Shown here piece by piece: positions 1 to 5,128 of a stretch of DNA of 5,128 nucleotides. The stretch lies in the NCBI GenBank assembly GCA_003641675.1, contig QNBI01000178.1, positions 1 through 5,128 of the forward strand, given 5' to 3'. Position 1 is the first letter of the stretch. Every line of letters begins with the position of its first letter. Source of the stretch: Spirochaetota bacterium (GTDB lineage Bacteria > Spirochaetota > Spirochaetia > SZUA-6). The translations under genes were made by a program, and so were the position numbers. The notes below the pieces were generated by a model. That model worked only from the letters and a program-made list of their open reading frames with translations, made no database searches and was not told the DNA's origin.

Positions 1-965
1 CGCTTGGAGGACACTTCCATAATGACTCCGGCACTGCCGTTGCAAATTCGCTTGCTGCAATCGATGCCGGAGCTGTGCAGGTGCAGGGAACTGTAAATGG
101 CTGGGGAGAACGTACAGGAAATGCAAACCTATGCACGTTAATTCCAAATATCTGCCTTAAAACGGAATACGAAGCAAATGTATGCAAAAATCTCAAACGC
201 CTTACCAACCTTTCAAGATTTGTAGCGGAAGTTGCCAATATAATTCCCGATAAACGTATGCCCTATGTCGGGGAAGCTTCCTTTAGTCATAAAGCGGGCC
301 AGCATGTAGATGTTCTTAACAAGGCTGCTCATTTAATGGAGCATATAGACGGGAGTCTTGTAGGTAATGAGCGTAAAATACTCCTGTCCGAACTTGCCGG
401 TAAATCCACAATTGTACGCAAACTTTCAAAATATGGTGAATTCGATAAAAGTTCACCCGTGGTTAAGGAATTAATTACTGAACTTAAGAAAGCGGAAAAT
501 AAGGGTTATGAGTATGAAGCGGCAGAAGCGTCCTTCGATCTTATTATGAGAAAAGCCCTGAAAAAATATACTCCTCTGCTGGAGCTGAACAACTATCATC
601 TTGAATCCTATAAAACAGGTGAAACAGATGCCAAGACAGTAGGCAGATTATTCCTAAAGGTTAAAGATAAAGAGGTAATGGGTGCAGCGGTCGGTGTGGG
701 GCCTGTCGAAACTCTCGACAAAGCAATACGGGATGCTATTGTCCCGTTCTATCCCTTTATTAATACTATTAAGCTGACAGACTACAGAGTCCGTGTTTTA
801 AACCCCGAAAGCGCAACAGAGGCTAAAGTACGTGTTTTTATAACATCCAGCGACGGCCATATTTCATGGGACACTGTAGGAGTATCCCGGAATATAGTCG
901 AGGCATCCTGGCAGGCTCTTATTGACAGCATGGAGTATTACTACAATAATTATATTCTAAAATAG
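1..965 (+). CDS. cimA: (R)-citramalate synthase, C-terminal 320 residues (5'-partial)
   Basis: Citramalate synthase condenses pyruvate with acetyl-CoA to give (R)-citramalate, the first step of the threonine-independent route to 2-oxobutyrate and isoleucine; it is cytosolic. The reading frame is open from base 3, so the gene enters from outside the window and roughly the first 200 residues (N-terminal part of the TIM barrel) are missing. A GTG at base 75 is internal, because family motifs lie upstream of it. Visible residues 4-9 are HFHNDS, the H-x-H-N-D metal-binding motif of the LeuA/HMGL-like family. Residues 29-40 (GTVNGWGERTGN) are a strong signature of this family. Residues 95-101 (SHKAGQH) and the following E-H-[IV]-D...VGNER stretch match the LeuA/CimA linker region. 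About residues 195-315 form the LeuA-type dimer/regulatory domain, ending in TVGVSRNIVEASWQAL, typical of the long CimA type rather than LeuA or homocitrate synthase. Feedback control by isoleucine through this domain is usual in the family but not visible here. Subfamily choice is by motif recognition only. Confidence 0.92.
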   Translation, partial: LGGHFHNDSGTAVANSLAAIDAGAVQVQGTVNGWGERTGNANLCTLIPNICLKTEYEANVCKNLKRLTNLSRFVAEVANIIPDKRMPYVGEASFSHKAGQHVDVLNKAAHLMEHIDGSLVGNERKILLSELAGKSTIVRKLSKYGEFDKSSPVVKELITELKKAENKGYEYEAAEASFDLIMRKALKKYTPLLELNNYHLESYKTGETDAKTVGRLFLKVKDKEVMGAAVGVGPVETLDKAIRDAIVPFYPFINTIKLTDYRVRVLNPESATEAKVRVFITSSDGHISWDTVGVSRNIVEASWQALIDSMEYYYNNYILK

Positions 966-1002
966 TCAGAAAATATTTGCTGGCAGTATTAGGAGGTTTG
1001 CT

Positions 1003-2175
1003 TTGGCGCCTGTAATTATTTATTTAACGGGATTTAGACAGCATGCAGGTAAAACCTTTATGAGCCTGGGCATTATATCCATGCTTAGAAAGGTTATGGA
1101 CCCTGCTTTAATCGGTTATATTAAGCCTGTCGGGCAGGAACTTGTATCTCTGCCAGATGGTGCAAAAATAGACAAGGATGCATACTTAATCCAGGCTTTT
1201 TCCAGGATACCGGGTATTGATTTGGAAGCAATTTCGCCGGTAAGGCTCGGGTCCGGTTTTACTCAAAATTATCTTTCCAGTAATGACCAGCTTGAGGAAA
1301 CTCGGAGGCTGGAAGATAAAATTAGAAACTCCGTTAAAGAACTTGAAAAAAAGAAAGTTATTATTGCAGAAGGTTCAGGGCATCCCGGAGTCGGCGGTAT
1401 TGTCGGGCTTTCAAATGCGGATGTCGGCAACATAATAGATGCAGATATAATTTTCCTTTCCGGAGGGGGAATAGGAAAAGCGCTTGATATGCTGGAAGTA
1501 GATCTCTCCTATTTTTTATACAAGAAAAGCCGTGTCCGGGGAATTATCTTTAACAAGCTATTCCCGAAAAAGATAAAAACTGTTTCGCAATTTATTACGG
1601 AAGATTTAATAAACAAAAAGTACGGAGCCTTCGGGGGGCCTTTACGTATTTTAGGATTTATGCCCCAGGTCGATTTTCTTTCAAAGCCTTCCATGCTTAC
1701 TTTGCAGGACAAACTAATAGATTCAGAAGCTCTTAACGATATAACAAATAAGAGTTGGAAAATACCCTGTGGGTCAATAAGGGTAATTTCAGTTCCATAC
1801 AATAGCCTTAAACTGGACTCCTATCTTAAACCAAGGGACCTTGTTATTCTGGGGGCAAGTTCCAAAAGGAAAATAAGGAAAATTGTGGAATATTCAAGGG
1901 AGAATTTGTACACAAAAAGAATCGGCGGGATTATTCTGACATGCGGAAGAACAGACGTTCTGGACCAGGATTTAAGAAATTTAATTGCATCTTCCGGTAT
2001 CCCGGCTCTTTATATTCAGCAGGATACAGCTACTGCAGAGGAAACGGTTCTTAAAATATTCGAAAACACAAAAATTCAGGTATTTGACAGCATTAAAGTA
2101 AAAGAAATCGAAAGGCTGTTCGAGGAATACTTTGATTTCGATAAATTCCTCGATACTTTTAAACTTAAAAGCTAA
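1003..2175 (+). CDS. BioD-like P-loop protein with C-terminal DRTGG-type domain
   Basis: This 390-residue protein resembles the N-terminal, BioD-like part of long phosphotransacetylases, but stands alone without the acetyltransferase domain. The start is TTG, chosen because AGGAGGT lies at 991-997, five bases upstream, and the P-loop follows at once. Residues 10-18 (GFRQHAGKT) form a Walker A loop with the G-x5-GKT spacing of dethiobiotin synthetase. Residues 41-43 (KPV) correspond to the BioD K-P-V motif. Residues 123-131 (EGSGHPGVG) and 154-158 (GGGIG) are typical of this ATPase group. A second domain starts near residue 258 and contains the segment IGGIILTCGRTDVLDQDL (307-324), similar to DRTGG domains. 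No signal peptide or membrane segment is seen, so it is probably cytosolic. It follows cimA by 37 bases and is likely co-transcribed. The biotin-pathway function cannot be assumed: the fold is shared by enzymes that carboxylate or amidate substrates and by regulatory domains. Family assignment is fairly firm; the substrate is unknown. Confidence 0.82.
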   Translation: MAPVIIYLTGFRQHAGKTFMSLGIISMLRKVMDPALIGYIKPVGQELVSLPDGAKIDKDAYLIQAFSRIPGIDLEAISPVRLGSGFTQNYLSSNDQLEETRRLEDKIRNSVKELEKKKVIIAEGSGHPGVGGIVGLSNADVGNIIDADIIFLSGGGIGKALDMLEVDLSYFLYKKSRVRGIIFNKLFPKKIKTVSQFITEDLINKKYGAFGGPLRILGFMPQVDFLSKPSMLTLQDKLIDSEALNDITNKSWKIPCGSIRVISVPYNSLKLDSYLKPRDLVILGASSKRKIRKIVEYSRENLYTKRIGGIILTCGRTDVLDQDLRNLIASSGIPALYIQQDTATAEETVLKIFENTKIQVFDSIKVKEIERLFEEYFDFDKFLDTFKLKS

Positions 2176-2251
2176 GAGTCAAACTACAGTTCAATATTGG
2201 TTCTTGTGTTTTTACTATGCTTTCTGTACTTTGTATAAAATATTTTTTATG
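2176..2251. other. short AT-rich gap between the convergent units
   Basis: This 76-base gap follows the stop of the BioD-like gene and ends at the T tract of the tRNA terminator. I see no strong plus-strand hairpin with a T run, no promoter and no small gene. The TATAAAATATTTTTTAT stretch (2235-2250) is AT-rich and sits where the tRNA transcript should already have ended. Confidence 0.6.
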
Positions 2252-2284
2252 AAAAAACGGCTTTCACCTCAGAAATGAAAACCG
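2252..2284 (-). terminator. rho-independent terminator of the tRNA unit, possibly bidirectional
   Basis: Read on the minus strand, arms at 2276-2284 and 2258-2266 form a 9-bp stem (CGGUUUUCA with UGAAAGCCG, including one U-G wobble) around a 9-base loop. Six T residues follow at 2252-2257. It lies 14 bases past the end of tRNA-Glu, as expected for a tRNA terminator. On the plus strand the same hairpin has a C-A mismatch and is followed by a T-rich but interrupted tract (CTTTATTCCTTTT). It may therefore weakly end the convergent cimA unit as well; no better plus-strand terminator is seen between 2176 and 2251. Confidence 0.8.
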
Positions 2285-2298
2285 CTTTATTCCTTTTA

Positions 2299-2369
2299 TA
2301 GCCCCTAGGGGAGTTGAACCCCTCTTTGAAGAATGAGAGTCTCCTGTCCTTCCGATAGACGAAGGGGCC
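2299..2369 (-). tRNA. tRNA-Glu (anticodon CUC)
   Basis: The minus strand folds as a full cloverleaf of 71 bases. The acceptor stem is GGCCCCT with AGGGGCT, giving a G1-U72 wobble at the first pair. The D stem is GTCT with AGGA-C. The anticodon stem is GGAGA with TCTTC around the loop CTCTCAT, so the anticodon is CUC, reading GAG. A 4-base variable region is followed by a T arm with AGGGG and CCCCT around TTCAACT. The discriminator is A73 and CCA is not encoded (the next bases are TAA), so CCA must be added by nucleotidyltransferase. The TTC-GTCT start of the D arm matches common bacterial tRNA-Glu genes. It is the distal gene of a two-tRNA transcript, 27 bases after tRNA-Gln and just before the terminator. 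It supplies glutamyl-tRNA for GAG codons. Confidence 0.93.
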
Positions 2370-2396
2370 ATATATCATGGAAGATATAGAAAAAAG

Positions 2397-2468
2397 CTTC
2401 CCGGGGAGGACTCGAACCCCCACGACAAGATCCAGAGTCTTGGGTGCTACCAATTACACAACCGGGAA
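2397..2468 (-). tRNA. tRNA-Gln (anticodon CUG)
   Basis: The minus strand gives a 72-base cloverleaf including the discriminator. The acceptor stem is TTCCCGG with CCGGGAA, starting with a U1-A72 pair. The D stem is GTGT with GCAC around AATTGGTA. The anticodon stem is CAAGA with TCTTG around CTCTGGA, so the anticodon is CUG, reading CAG. The T arm is GGGGG with CCTCC around TTCGAGT. The discriminator is G73; CCA is not encoded. U1-A72 is the known bacterial tRNA-Gln identity feature used by the GatCAB amidotransferase in organisms that make Gln-tRNA by the indirect route; whether this organism does so cannot be told from this window. It is the first gene of the tRNA unit, about nine bases downstream of the predicted transcription start. 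Confidence 0.93.
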
Positions 2469-2483
2469 GTAATTCGGATATGG

Positions 2484-2512
2484 AATTTAACAAAACGAGG
2501 CCTAATTGTCAA
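2484..2512 (-). promoter_or_regulatory. sigma-70-type promoter of the tRNA-Gln/tRNA-Glu unit
   Basis: On the minus strand a perfect TTGACA -35 box lies at 2507-2512. After exactly 17 bases comes TAAATT at 2484-2489 (4 of 6 to consensus, with the key first, second and last positions kept), preceded by an extended TGn. The predicted start, near 2477, is about nine bases before the mature tRNA-Gln 5' end, which is the normal spacing for a tRNA promoter. Confidence 0.75.
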
Positions 2513-2520
2513 GGAATATT

Positions 2521-2538
2521 ACTATTTTTACTATTTTT
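2521..2538 (-). repeat. tandem 9-base AT-rich repeat, UP-element-like
   Basis: The plus-strand unit ACTATTTTT occurs twice in direct tandem (AAAAATAGT twice on the minus strand). It starts eight bases upstream of the perfect -35 box of the tRNA promoter, where an A-tract UP element bound by the RNA polymerase alpha subunit would be expected. It also lies just past the stop of the upstream minus-strand gene. The repeat is read directly; its role is inferred from position and composition. Confidence 0.5.
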
Positions 2539-2549
2539 GCAGAATTTAA

Positions 2550-3008
2550 CTATTCGTCATCCTCATCTTGTGAAAGTAAAAATTTAAACTCTTCTTCTGA
2601 AACAATCTGCTGCCCTTCCCTCTTCCTTCCACTTAACTTTTTTAGTTCCTCATCTATATCTGCAGCTGTTTCTTTCTGTTTTTCTCTTATTTTTTTAAAA
2701 TTATCTATCAGGTCAGAGAAATAGTAGGCAATAGAGATATTCTTGTTAACAATATCATCCAGTAATTCTATGAATAACTTTTTTACCTTTTTTAAATTCC
2801 TTAAATTTTCTTCTTTTTTTATAAATGTCTGGCTTTCCTTAAGCAAGCCGGCAACTTTGTCCACAGCCTCATCTAAAAACAGAATATCATCTACAATTTT
2901 ACCGGAGAAAATATCCGCATCTATGGTAAGCTTTAAACCGTCAGAAAGTCGTTTTATTAGTAAAAGAAGGTAAAAAATGTCATCTTCATAATTAATTTGC
3001 TTTGTCAT
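2550..3008 (-). CDS. unrecognised charged, probably all-helical 152-residue protein
   Basis: I do not recognise a family. The product begins MTKQINYEDDIFYLLLLIKR and ends in an acidic tail, DEDDE. Predicted helices by eye are at about 9-22, 37-63, 66-90, 93-125 and 137-146; the segment 104-131 is rich in K, E, Q and R and could be a coiled coil. There is no signal peptide and no segment hydrophobic enough for a membrane helix. The ATG start is fixed from above by an in-frame TGA two codons upstream. The Shine-Dalgarno is poor (GATGAG just before the start). It is transcribed divergently from rpsF, and the stop lies 38 bases before the -35 box of the tRNA unit with no hairpin terminator of its own, so transcripts may read on into the tRNAs. 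The opposite strand has open frames here, but they look like shadows. Coding is supported by length, sensible helical amphipathy and promoter position; function is unknown. Confidence 0.72.
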   Translation of the reverse strand: MTKQINYEDDIFYLLLLIKRLSDGLKLTIDADIFSGKIVDDILFLDEAVDKVAGLLKESQTFIKKEENLRNLKKVKKLFIELLDDIVNKNISIAYYFSDLIDNFKKIREKQKETAADIDEELKKLSGRKREGQQIVSEEEFKFLLSQDEDDE

Positions 3009-3031
3009 GGCTCATCTATAATTTTCGGCTA

Positions 3032-3061
3032 ACCTTACAATCTACTTTATCTTCATGTCAA
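3032..3061 (-). promoter_or_regulatory. candidate promoter for the minus-strand unknown gene
   Basis: A perfect TTGACA reads on the minus strand at 3056-3061. Eighteen bases later is TAAGGT (3032-3037), which keeps T1, A2 and T6 but matches only 3 of 6 positions. The start would fall near 3025, leaving a leader of about 16 bases. The -35 box is shared with the palindrome next to the rpsF promoter, so the box could be a by-product of symmetry. Confidence 0.35.
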
Positions 3062-3068
3062 CTTGACA
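3054..3068. repeat. perfect palindrome over back-to-back -35 boxes (operator candidate)
   Basis: The sequence ATGTCAACTTGACAT, with its core at 3055-3069, is a perfect inverted repeat with 7-base arms around a single C. It contains one TTGACA on each strand. Flanking TTCA on the left and TGAA on the right extend the symmetry with a one-base slip. A dimeric regulator bound here would cover both divergent -35 boxes. The symmetry is observed; an operator role is only inferred. Confidence 0.4.
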
Positions 3069-3091
3069 TTGAATAATCTTTATGTTATCTT
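3063..3091 (+). promoter_or_regulatory. sigma-70-type promoter of the rpsF operon
   Basis: TTGACA at 3063-3068 is a perfect -35 box. Seventeen bases later TATCTT (3086-3091) keeps T1, A2, T3 and T6 of the -10 consensus and is preceded by an extended TGn (TG at 3083-3084). The predicted start near 3098 gives a leader of about 55 bases before the rpsF ATG. This is the strongest plus-strand promoter I can find upstream of the operon. Confidence 0.72.
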
Positions 3092-3106
3092 CCACACACC
3101 CTCTTT

Positions 3107-3128
3107 ATCCGCACAGATATAGGCGGAT
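3107..3128 (+). promoter_or_regulatory. leader hairpin before rpsF (candidate bS6:bS18 binding element)
   Basis: ATCCGC (3107-3112) pairs perfectly with GCGGAT (3123-3128) around a 10-base loop, ending 12 bases before the Shine-Dalgarno AAGGAGG at 3141-3147. Many bacteria carry an rpsF leader that the bS6:bS18 complex binds to repress its own operon, and that element contains a conserved CCG. This hairpin has a CCG, but it sits in the stem as drawn, so the match is incomplete. The hairpin is observed; the regulatory role is inferred from position. Confidence 0.4.
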
Positions 3129-3152
3129 CAAACTGACCACAAGGAGGAATAT

Positions 3153-3434
3153 ATGAGAAAATATGAATCGGTAATAATTTTTAATACCGAAGAGGGAAAT
3201 TTCGAGCAGGGTAGAGAGTTCTTTAAAAAACAGCTGGCTGAATTCGGTGCACAGGTTATCAAAGAAGAAGACATGGGAGAACGAAACCTTGCATATCTAG
3301 TTAAAAAACACGACAGAGGACATTATTACCTCTATGAGTTTGAATCATCACCCGAAAAAATTAAAGCAATAGAAAAATCGATTAAATTAAGGCCAGAGAT
3401 ACTAAAAGTTCTCTTCGTTCGTAAGGACAAGTAG
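3153..3434 (+). CDS. rpsF: 30S ribosomal protein bS6
   Basis: bS6 binds the central domain of 16S rRNA as a heterodimer with bS18 in the 30S platform. The 93-residue product begins MRKYESVIIF, the usual first strand of the ferredoxin-like bS6 fold, and has the conserved central block MGERNLAYLVKK followed by G-H-Y-Y-L-Y-E-F (residues 41-63). It ends with the strand EILKVLFVRK. It lacks the long acidic tail found in some bS6 proteins, so it is at the short end of the family. ATG start with AAGGAGG five bases upstream (3141-3147). It is the first gene of the rpsF-ssb-rpsR operon, with ssb starting 30 bases after its stop. Its pairing with rpsR in one transcript fits the equal need for both proteins and allows control by the complex. 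Confidence 0.95.
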   Translation: MRKYESVIIFNTEEGNFEQGREFFKKQLAEFGAQVIKEEDMGERNLAYLVKKHDRGHYYLYEFESSPEKIKAIEKSIKLRPEILKVLFVRKDK

Positions 3435-3464
3435 TCTATCCTGTAATAATGGAGGGAATAAAAC

Positions 3465-3902
3465 ATGGCAGATATTAATCATGTCGTTGTTGTAGGTAGA
3501 TTAACACGTGACGCAGAATTAAAGTATACCAACAACGGCTATGCAGTAAGCAAGGTTTCTATTGCTGTTAACCAGCGGCGGAAAATTAATGACCAGTGGA
3601 CAGATGAGGTTAGTTTTTTTGATGTAGTTATATGGGGTAAAACTGCCGAAGCCTTAAAGGACTATCTTGTAAAGGGTAAGCAAATAGGAATAGAGGGGAA
3701 GCTTCACCAGAGCAGATGGGAACAGGAAGGTAAGCAGAGAAGTAGAGTGGAAATCGTTGCTTCTAACATTCAACTCCTTGGCGGAAACAGAAGCAGCACG
3801 TCTCCGTCTCCGGGAACATCATCTAATGGAGCTTTCCCGGAAGCGGCAAATACTGCTAATAAGGAATTCCCCGATAACTTTGATGATGATATCCCGTTTT
3901 AA
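3465..3902 (+). CDS. ssb: single-stranded DNA-binding protein
   Basis: SSB coats single-stranded DNA during replication, recombination and repair, normally as a homotetramer. Residues 1-106 form the OB fold, with [18 protein letters not shown] near the start and aromatic residues W45, W57 and W85 in positions like those that stack on DNA bases in other SSBs. Residues 107-137 are a short Ser/Gly/Pro/Asn-rich linker ([13 protein letters not shown]). The last residues NFDDDIPF are the acidic tail that recruits partner proteins. At 145 residues it is compact compared with the E. coli protein because of the short linker. ATG start with GGAGGG at 3451-3456, eight bases upstream. Its place between rpsF and rpsR is the common arrangement for the main replicative SSB, so this is probably the housekeeping copy rather than a plasmid or competence one. 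Confidence 0.96.
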   Translation: MADINHVVVVGRLTRDAELKYTNNGYAVSKVSIAVNQRRKINDQWTDEVSFFDVVIWGKTAEALKDYLVKGKQIGIEGKLHQSRWEQEGKQRSRVEIVASNIQLLGGNRSSTSPSPGTSSNGAFPEAANTANKEFPDNFDDDIPF

Positions 3903-3955
3903 AAAACAAACTATTAACATTCAAAATAAAAGCTAAATTATTTAAGGAGCAAAAA

Positions 3956-4258
3956 ATGAGCGACAGAGATAAAAGATACGGAAATGACTCAAATGACAGC
4001 CGTTCCCGCGACACAGGCGGCGGGCCGTCTTCAAGGCCGCGGCAGAGACTATATACACGAAAAAAAATCTGCAGGTTTTGTGCAAAAAAAGCAACAATAG
4101 ACTATAAAGACCCTGCTACACTTAGAAGGTTTACAACCGAAATGGGGAAAATACTGCCAAGAAGAATTACAGGCACATGTGCCAAACATCAAAGGCAGCT
4201 CGCAAAGGCAATTAAACGGGCAAGAGCCATTGCTCTTTTACCCTATACTACAAAATGA
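3956..4258 (+). CDS. rpsR: 30S ribosomal protein bS18, cysteine-containing form
   Basis: bS18 partners bS6 on the 16S rRNA platform. The 100-residue product has a family-typical core from about residue 33: [18 protein letters not shown], then [20 protein letters not shown], then the basic helix [18 protein letters not shown]39 and C42 (CRFC) together with the C-x2-H of GTCAKH could form a metal site, as in the cysteine-containing variants of several ribosomal proteins. The N-terminal 30 residues are a low-complexity tail rich in D, R, S and G and are longer than in the shortest family members (about 75 residues). ATG start with AAGGAG at 3944-3949, six bases upstream; the gap after ssb is 53 bases with no terminator. 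The stop TGA overlaps an ATG (ATGA at 4255-4258), which suggests translational coupling to what follows. Confidence 0.95.
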   Translation: MSDRDKRYGNDSNDSRSRDTGGGPSSRPRQRLYTRKKICRFCAKKATIDYKDPATLRRFTTEMGKILPRRITGTCAKHQRQLAKAIKRARAIALLPYTTK

Positions 4259-4265
4259 AATAACA

Positions 4266-5128
4266 ATGCTTCAAGGACGATATAACAGTATCTGGATAGA
4301 AACATTTCTATTTGCCATCTCATCCGTTTTCCTATATCAGTTGTCTTTCGGTATATTTTTCTTTCTTATACCATTACAGATTTTGTTTATAAGGCAAGGG
4401 GAAAAATACTTTACTGCATCTATCCTTGTAACGTTTATAGCTATTGCATTGATAAAATTTATAAGAATAGAACTTGCCCATATGGAGGGTGGACTGGGGG
4501 TCTTTTTCCCTCTGGAACTGGCTATACTAACAGCTTTTCTTGCCGGCATTTACTTAATTAATTATGAAAAATTTAAGAAGTTTAACATCTTAATTCGTCT
4601 TTTTATAATTACAGCCGGTTTTGGTTTGGCTTCTATACCGGTGATTTTAGCTTTAAGGGTAAACGAAAATTTTCTGGCACAGATGAATGATCTTTTCTCA
4701 GTTCTTTCTTCGTCCCTTCAAAAGGTATTTTCATCTAATTCCAGCACAGAAATACCGTTACTCAGCAAGATATTAAGTCCAGAAGCTTTAAAGAAGACAA
4801 CCAAGGCAGTTTTTTTTAGAAGCTATATTTTCGATTATTTTGTCCTAATTTCATTTTCCTGGTGGGCTGGTATTAGAATTGCCTTTAAGTACAAAACAGC
4901 TGCTTTAAAAAACCCGGAAAAACCACATAAAATTCTGCAATTATCAGAGTTAAAACTGGAAGAATATTATGTATGGCCTCTTATTCTTTCCTTGGCAGTG
5001 ATTCTTCTTGATCTATGGGTTCATACGGGAGTATTAGCTGCAATAGCATGGAATGCTGCTCTTATTCTGCTGCTGCTCTACGGGCTTGTAGGCATAGCTA
5101 TAATCAAATTCTTTCTAAAGTTTTTTAA
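4266..5128 (+). CDS. multi-pass membrane protein, DUF2232/YybS-like (3'-partial)
   Basis: The frame stays open from ATG 4266 to the right edge, giving 287 residues and no stop, so the gene is cut by the window. Hydrophobic stretches are at about 11-42, 49-70, 79-100, 106-131, 186-205, 236-250 and 254-284, with a polar loop near 133-180. This suggests seven or eight membrane helices. The C-terminal pattern (YYVWPLI, then W-N-A-A-L-I-L-L-L-L-Y-G-L-V-G-I-A-I-I-K-F at about 262-281) resembles the DUF2232 (YybS-like) family, often coded between rpsR and rplI; its role is unknown. Family members run to about 300 residues, so only a short end should be missing. The ATG is seven bases after the rpsR stop and has no clear Shine-Dalgarno, so translation probably depends on ribosomes finishing rpsR. 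The family call rests on gene context and topology, so it is moderate. Confidence 0.75.
   Translation, partial: MLQGRYNSIWIETFLFAISSVFLYQLSFGIFFFLIPLQILFIRQGEKYFTASILVTFIAIALIKFIRIELAHMEGGLGVFFPLELAILTAFLAGIYLINYEKFKKFNILIRLFIITAGFGLASIPVILALRVNENFLAQMNDLFSVLSSSLQKVFSSNSSTEIPLLSKILSPEALKKTTKAVFFRSYIFDYFVLISFSWWAGIRIAFKYKTAALKNPEKPHKILQLSELKLEEYYVWPLILSLAVILLDLWVHTGVLAAIAWNAALILLLLYGLVGIAIIKFFLKFF

Noticed and set aside
75..965. GTG at 75 as the true start of the first gene
   Set aside because: The same frame is open to the left edge and encodes the H-x-H-N-D metal motif upstream, so the gene is 5'-truncated by the window and the GTG is internal.
1509..1802. Minus-strand frame inside the BioD-like gene
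   Set aside because: It is antisense to a well-supported gene with conserved motifs and has no family features of its own.
2299..2468. tRNA genes as an integration site for a mobile element
   Set aside because: There is no integrase, no duplicated tRNA 3' end and no foreign-looking cargo next to them in the window.
2247..2493. Two overlapping minus-strand open frames
   Set aside because: They run across the two tRNA genes and the terminator; their codons are cloverleaf sequence, not protein-coding.
2506..2973. Plus-strand open frames rich in Ser and Phe
   Set aside because: They lie antisense to the 152-residue minus-strand gene, and the Ser/Phe-rich make-up is what the complement of Glu/Lys/Asp codons gives. 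No start signal supports them.
3933..3943. Short AT palindrome (TAAATTATTTA) before rpsR
   Set aside because: It is short, wholly A/T and expected by chance in AT-rich spacers; it does not form a convincing terminator or operator.
4337..4549. Minus-strand frame opposite the membrane protein
   Set aside because: It overlaps a longer plus-strand frame that runs to the window edge and has clear transmembrane character.

Overview
This looks like a chromosomal window from a low-to-moderate G+C bacterium with strong Shine-Dalgarno sites. The order rpsF-ssb-rpsR-(DUF2232/YybS-like membrane protein) would suit a spirochaete or a deltaproteobacterium-like lineage. I lean towards Spirochaetota, but this is an inference from gene order and protein style, not from a diagnostic marker. 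Neither tRNA gene encodes its CCA end.

Layout. (1) Bases 1-2175, plus strand: the 3' two thirds of a citramalate synthase gene (cimA), then, 37 bases later, a complete gene for a stand-alone BioD-like P-loop protein with a C-terminal DRTGG-type domain. (2) Bases 2252-2512, minus strand: a short tRNA transcription unit, tRNA-Gln(CUG) followed by tRNA-Glu(CUC). It has a recognisable promoter, an AT-rich upstream repeat and a rho-independent terminator. (3) Bases 2550-3008, minus strand: a 152-residue charged, probably all-helical protein that I do not recognise. (4) Bases 3009-3152: a divergent intergenic region with a good plus-strand promoter, a perfect 7+1+7 palindrome over its -35 box, and a leader hairpin just before rpsF. 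(5) Bases 3153-5128, plus strand: rpsF (bS6), ssb, rpsR (bS18) and a membrane protein of the DUF2232/YybS type. The last gene is open to the right edge of the window and would normally be followed by rplI and dnaB.

How the parts work together. bS6 and bS18 form a heterodimer in the 30S platform, and SSB serves replication, so region 5 is the classic translation/replication operon, with a possible bS6:bS18 autoregulatory leader. CimA makes (R)-citramalate for threonine-independent isoleucine synthesis. Its downstream neighbour has no assigned role in that pathway. The two tRNAs are the C34 isoacceptors for GAG and CAG.

Most of the window is ordinary housekeeping DNA. I do not see a clear new defence, mobile or biosynthetic system. 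The items most worth a second look are the unrecognised minus-strand gene, the palindromic divergent promoter region, the rpsF leader, the C34 tRNA pair and the BioD-like/DRTGG protein.
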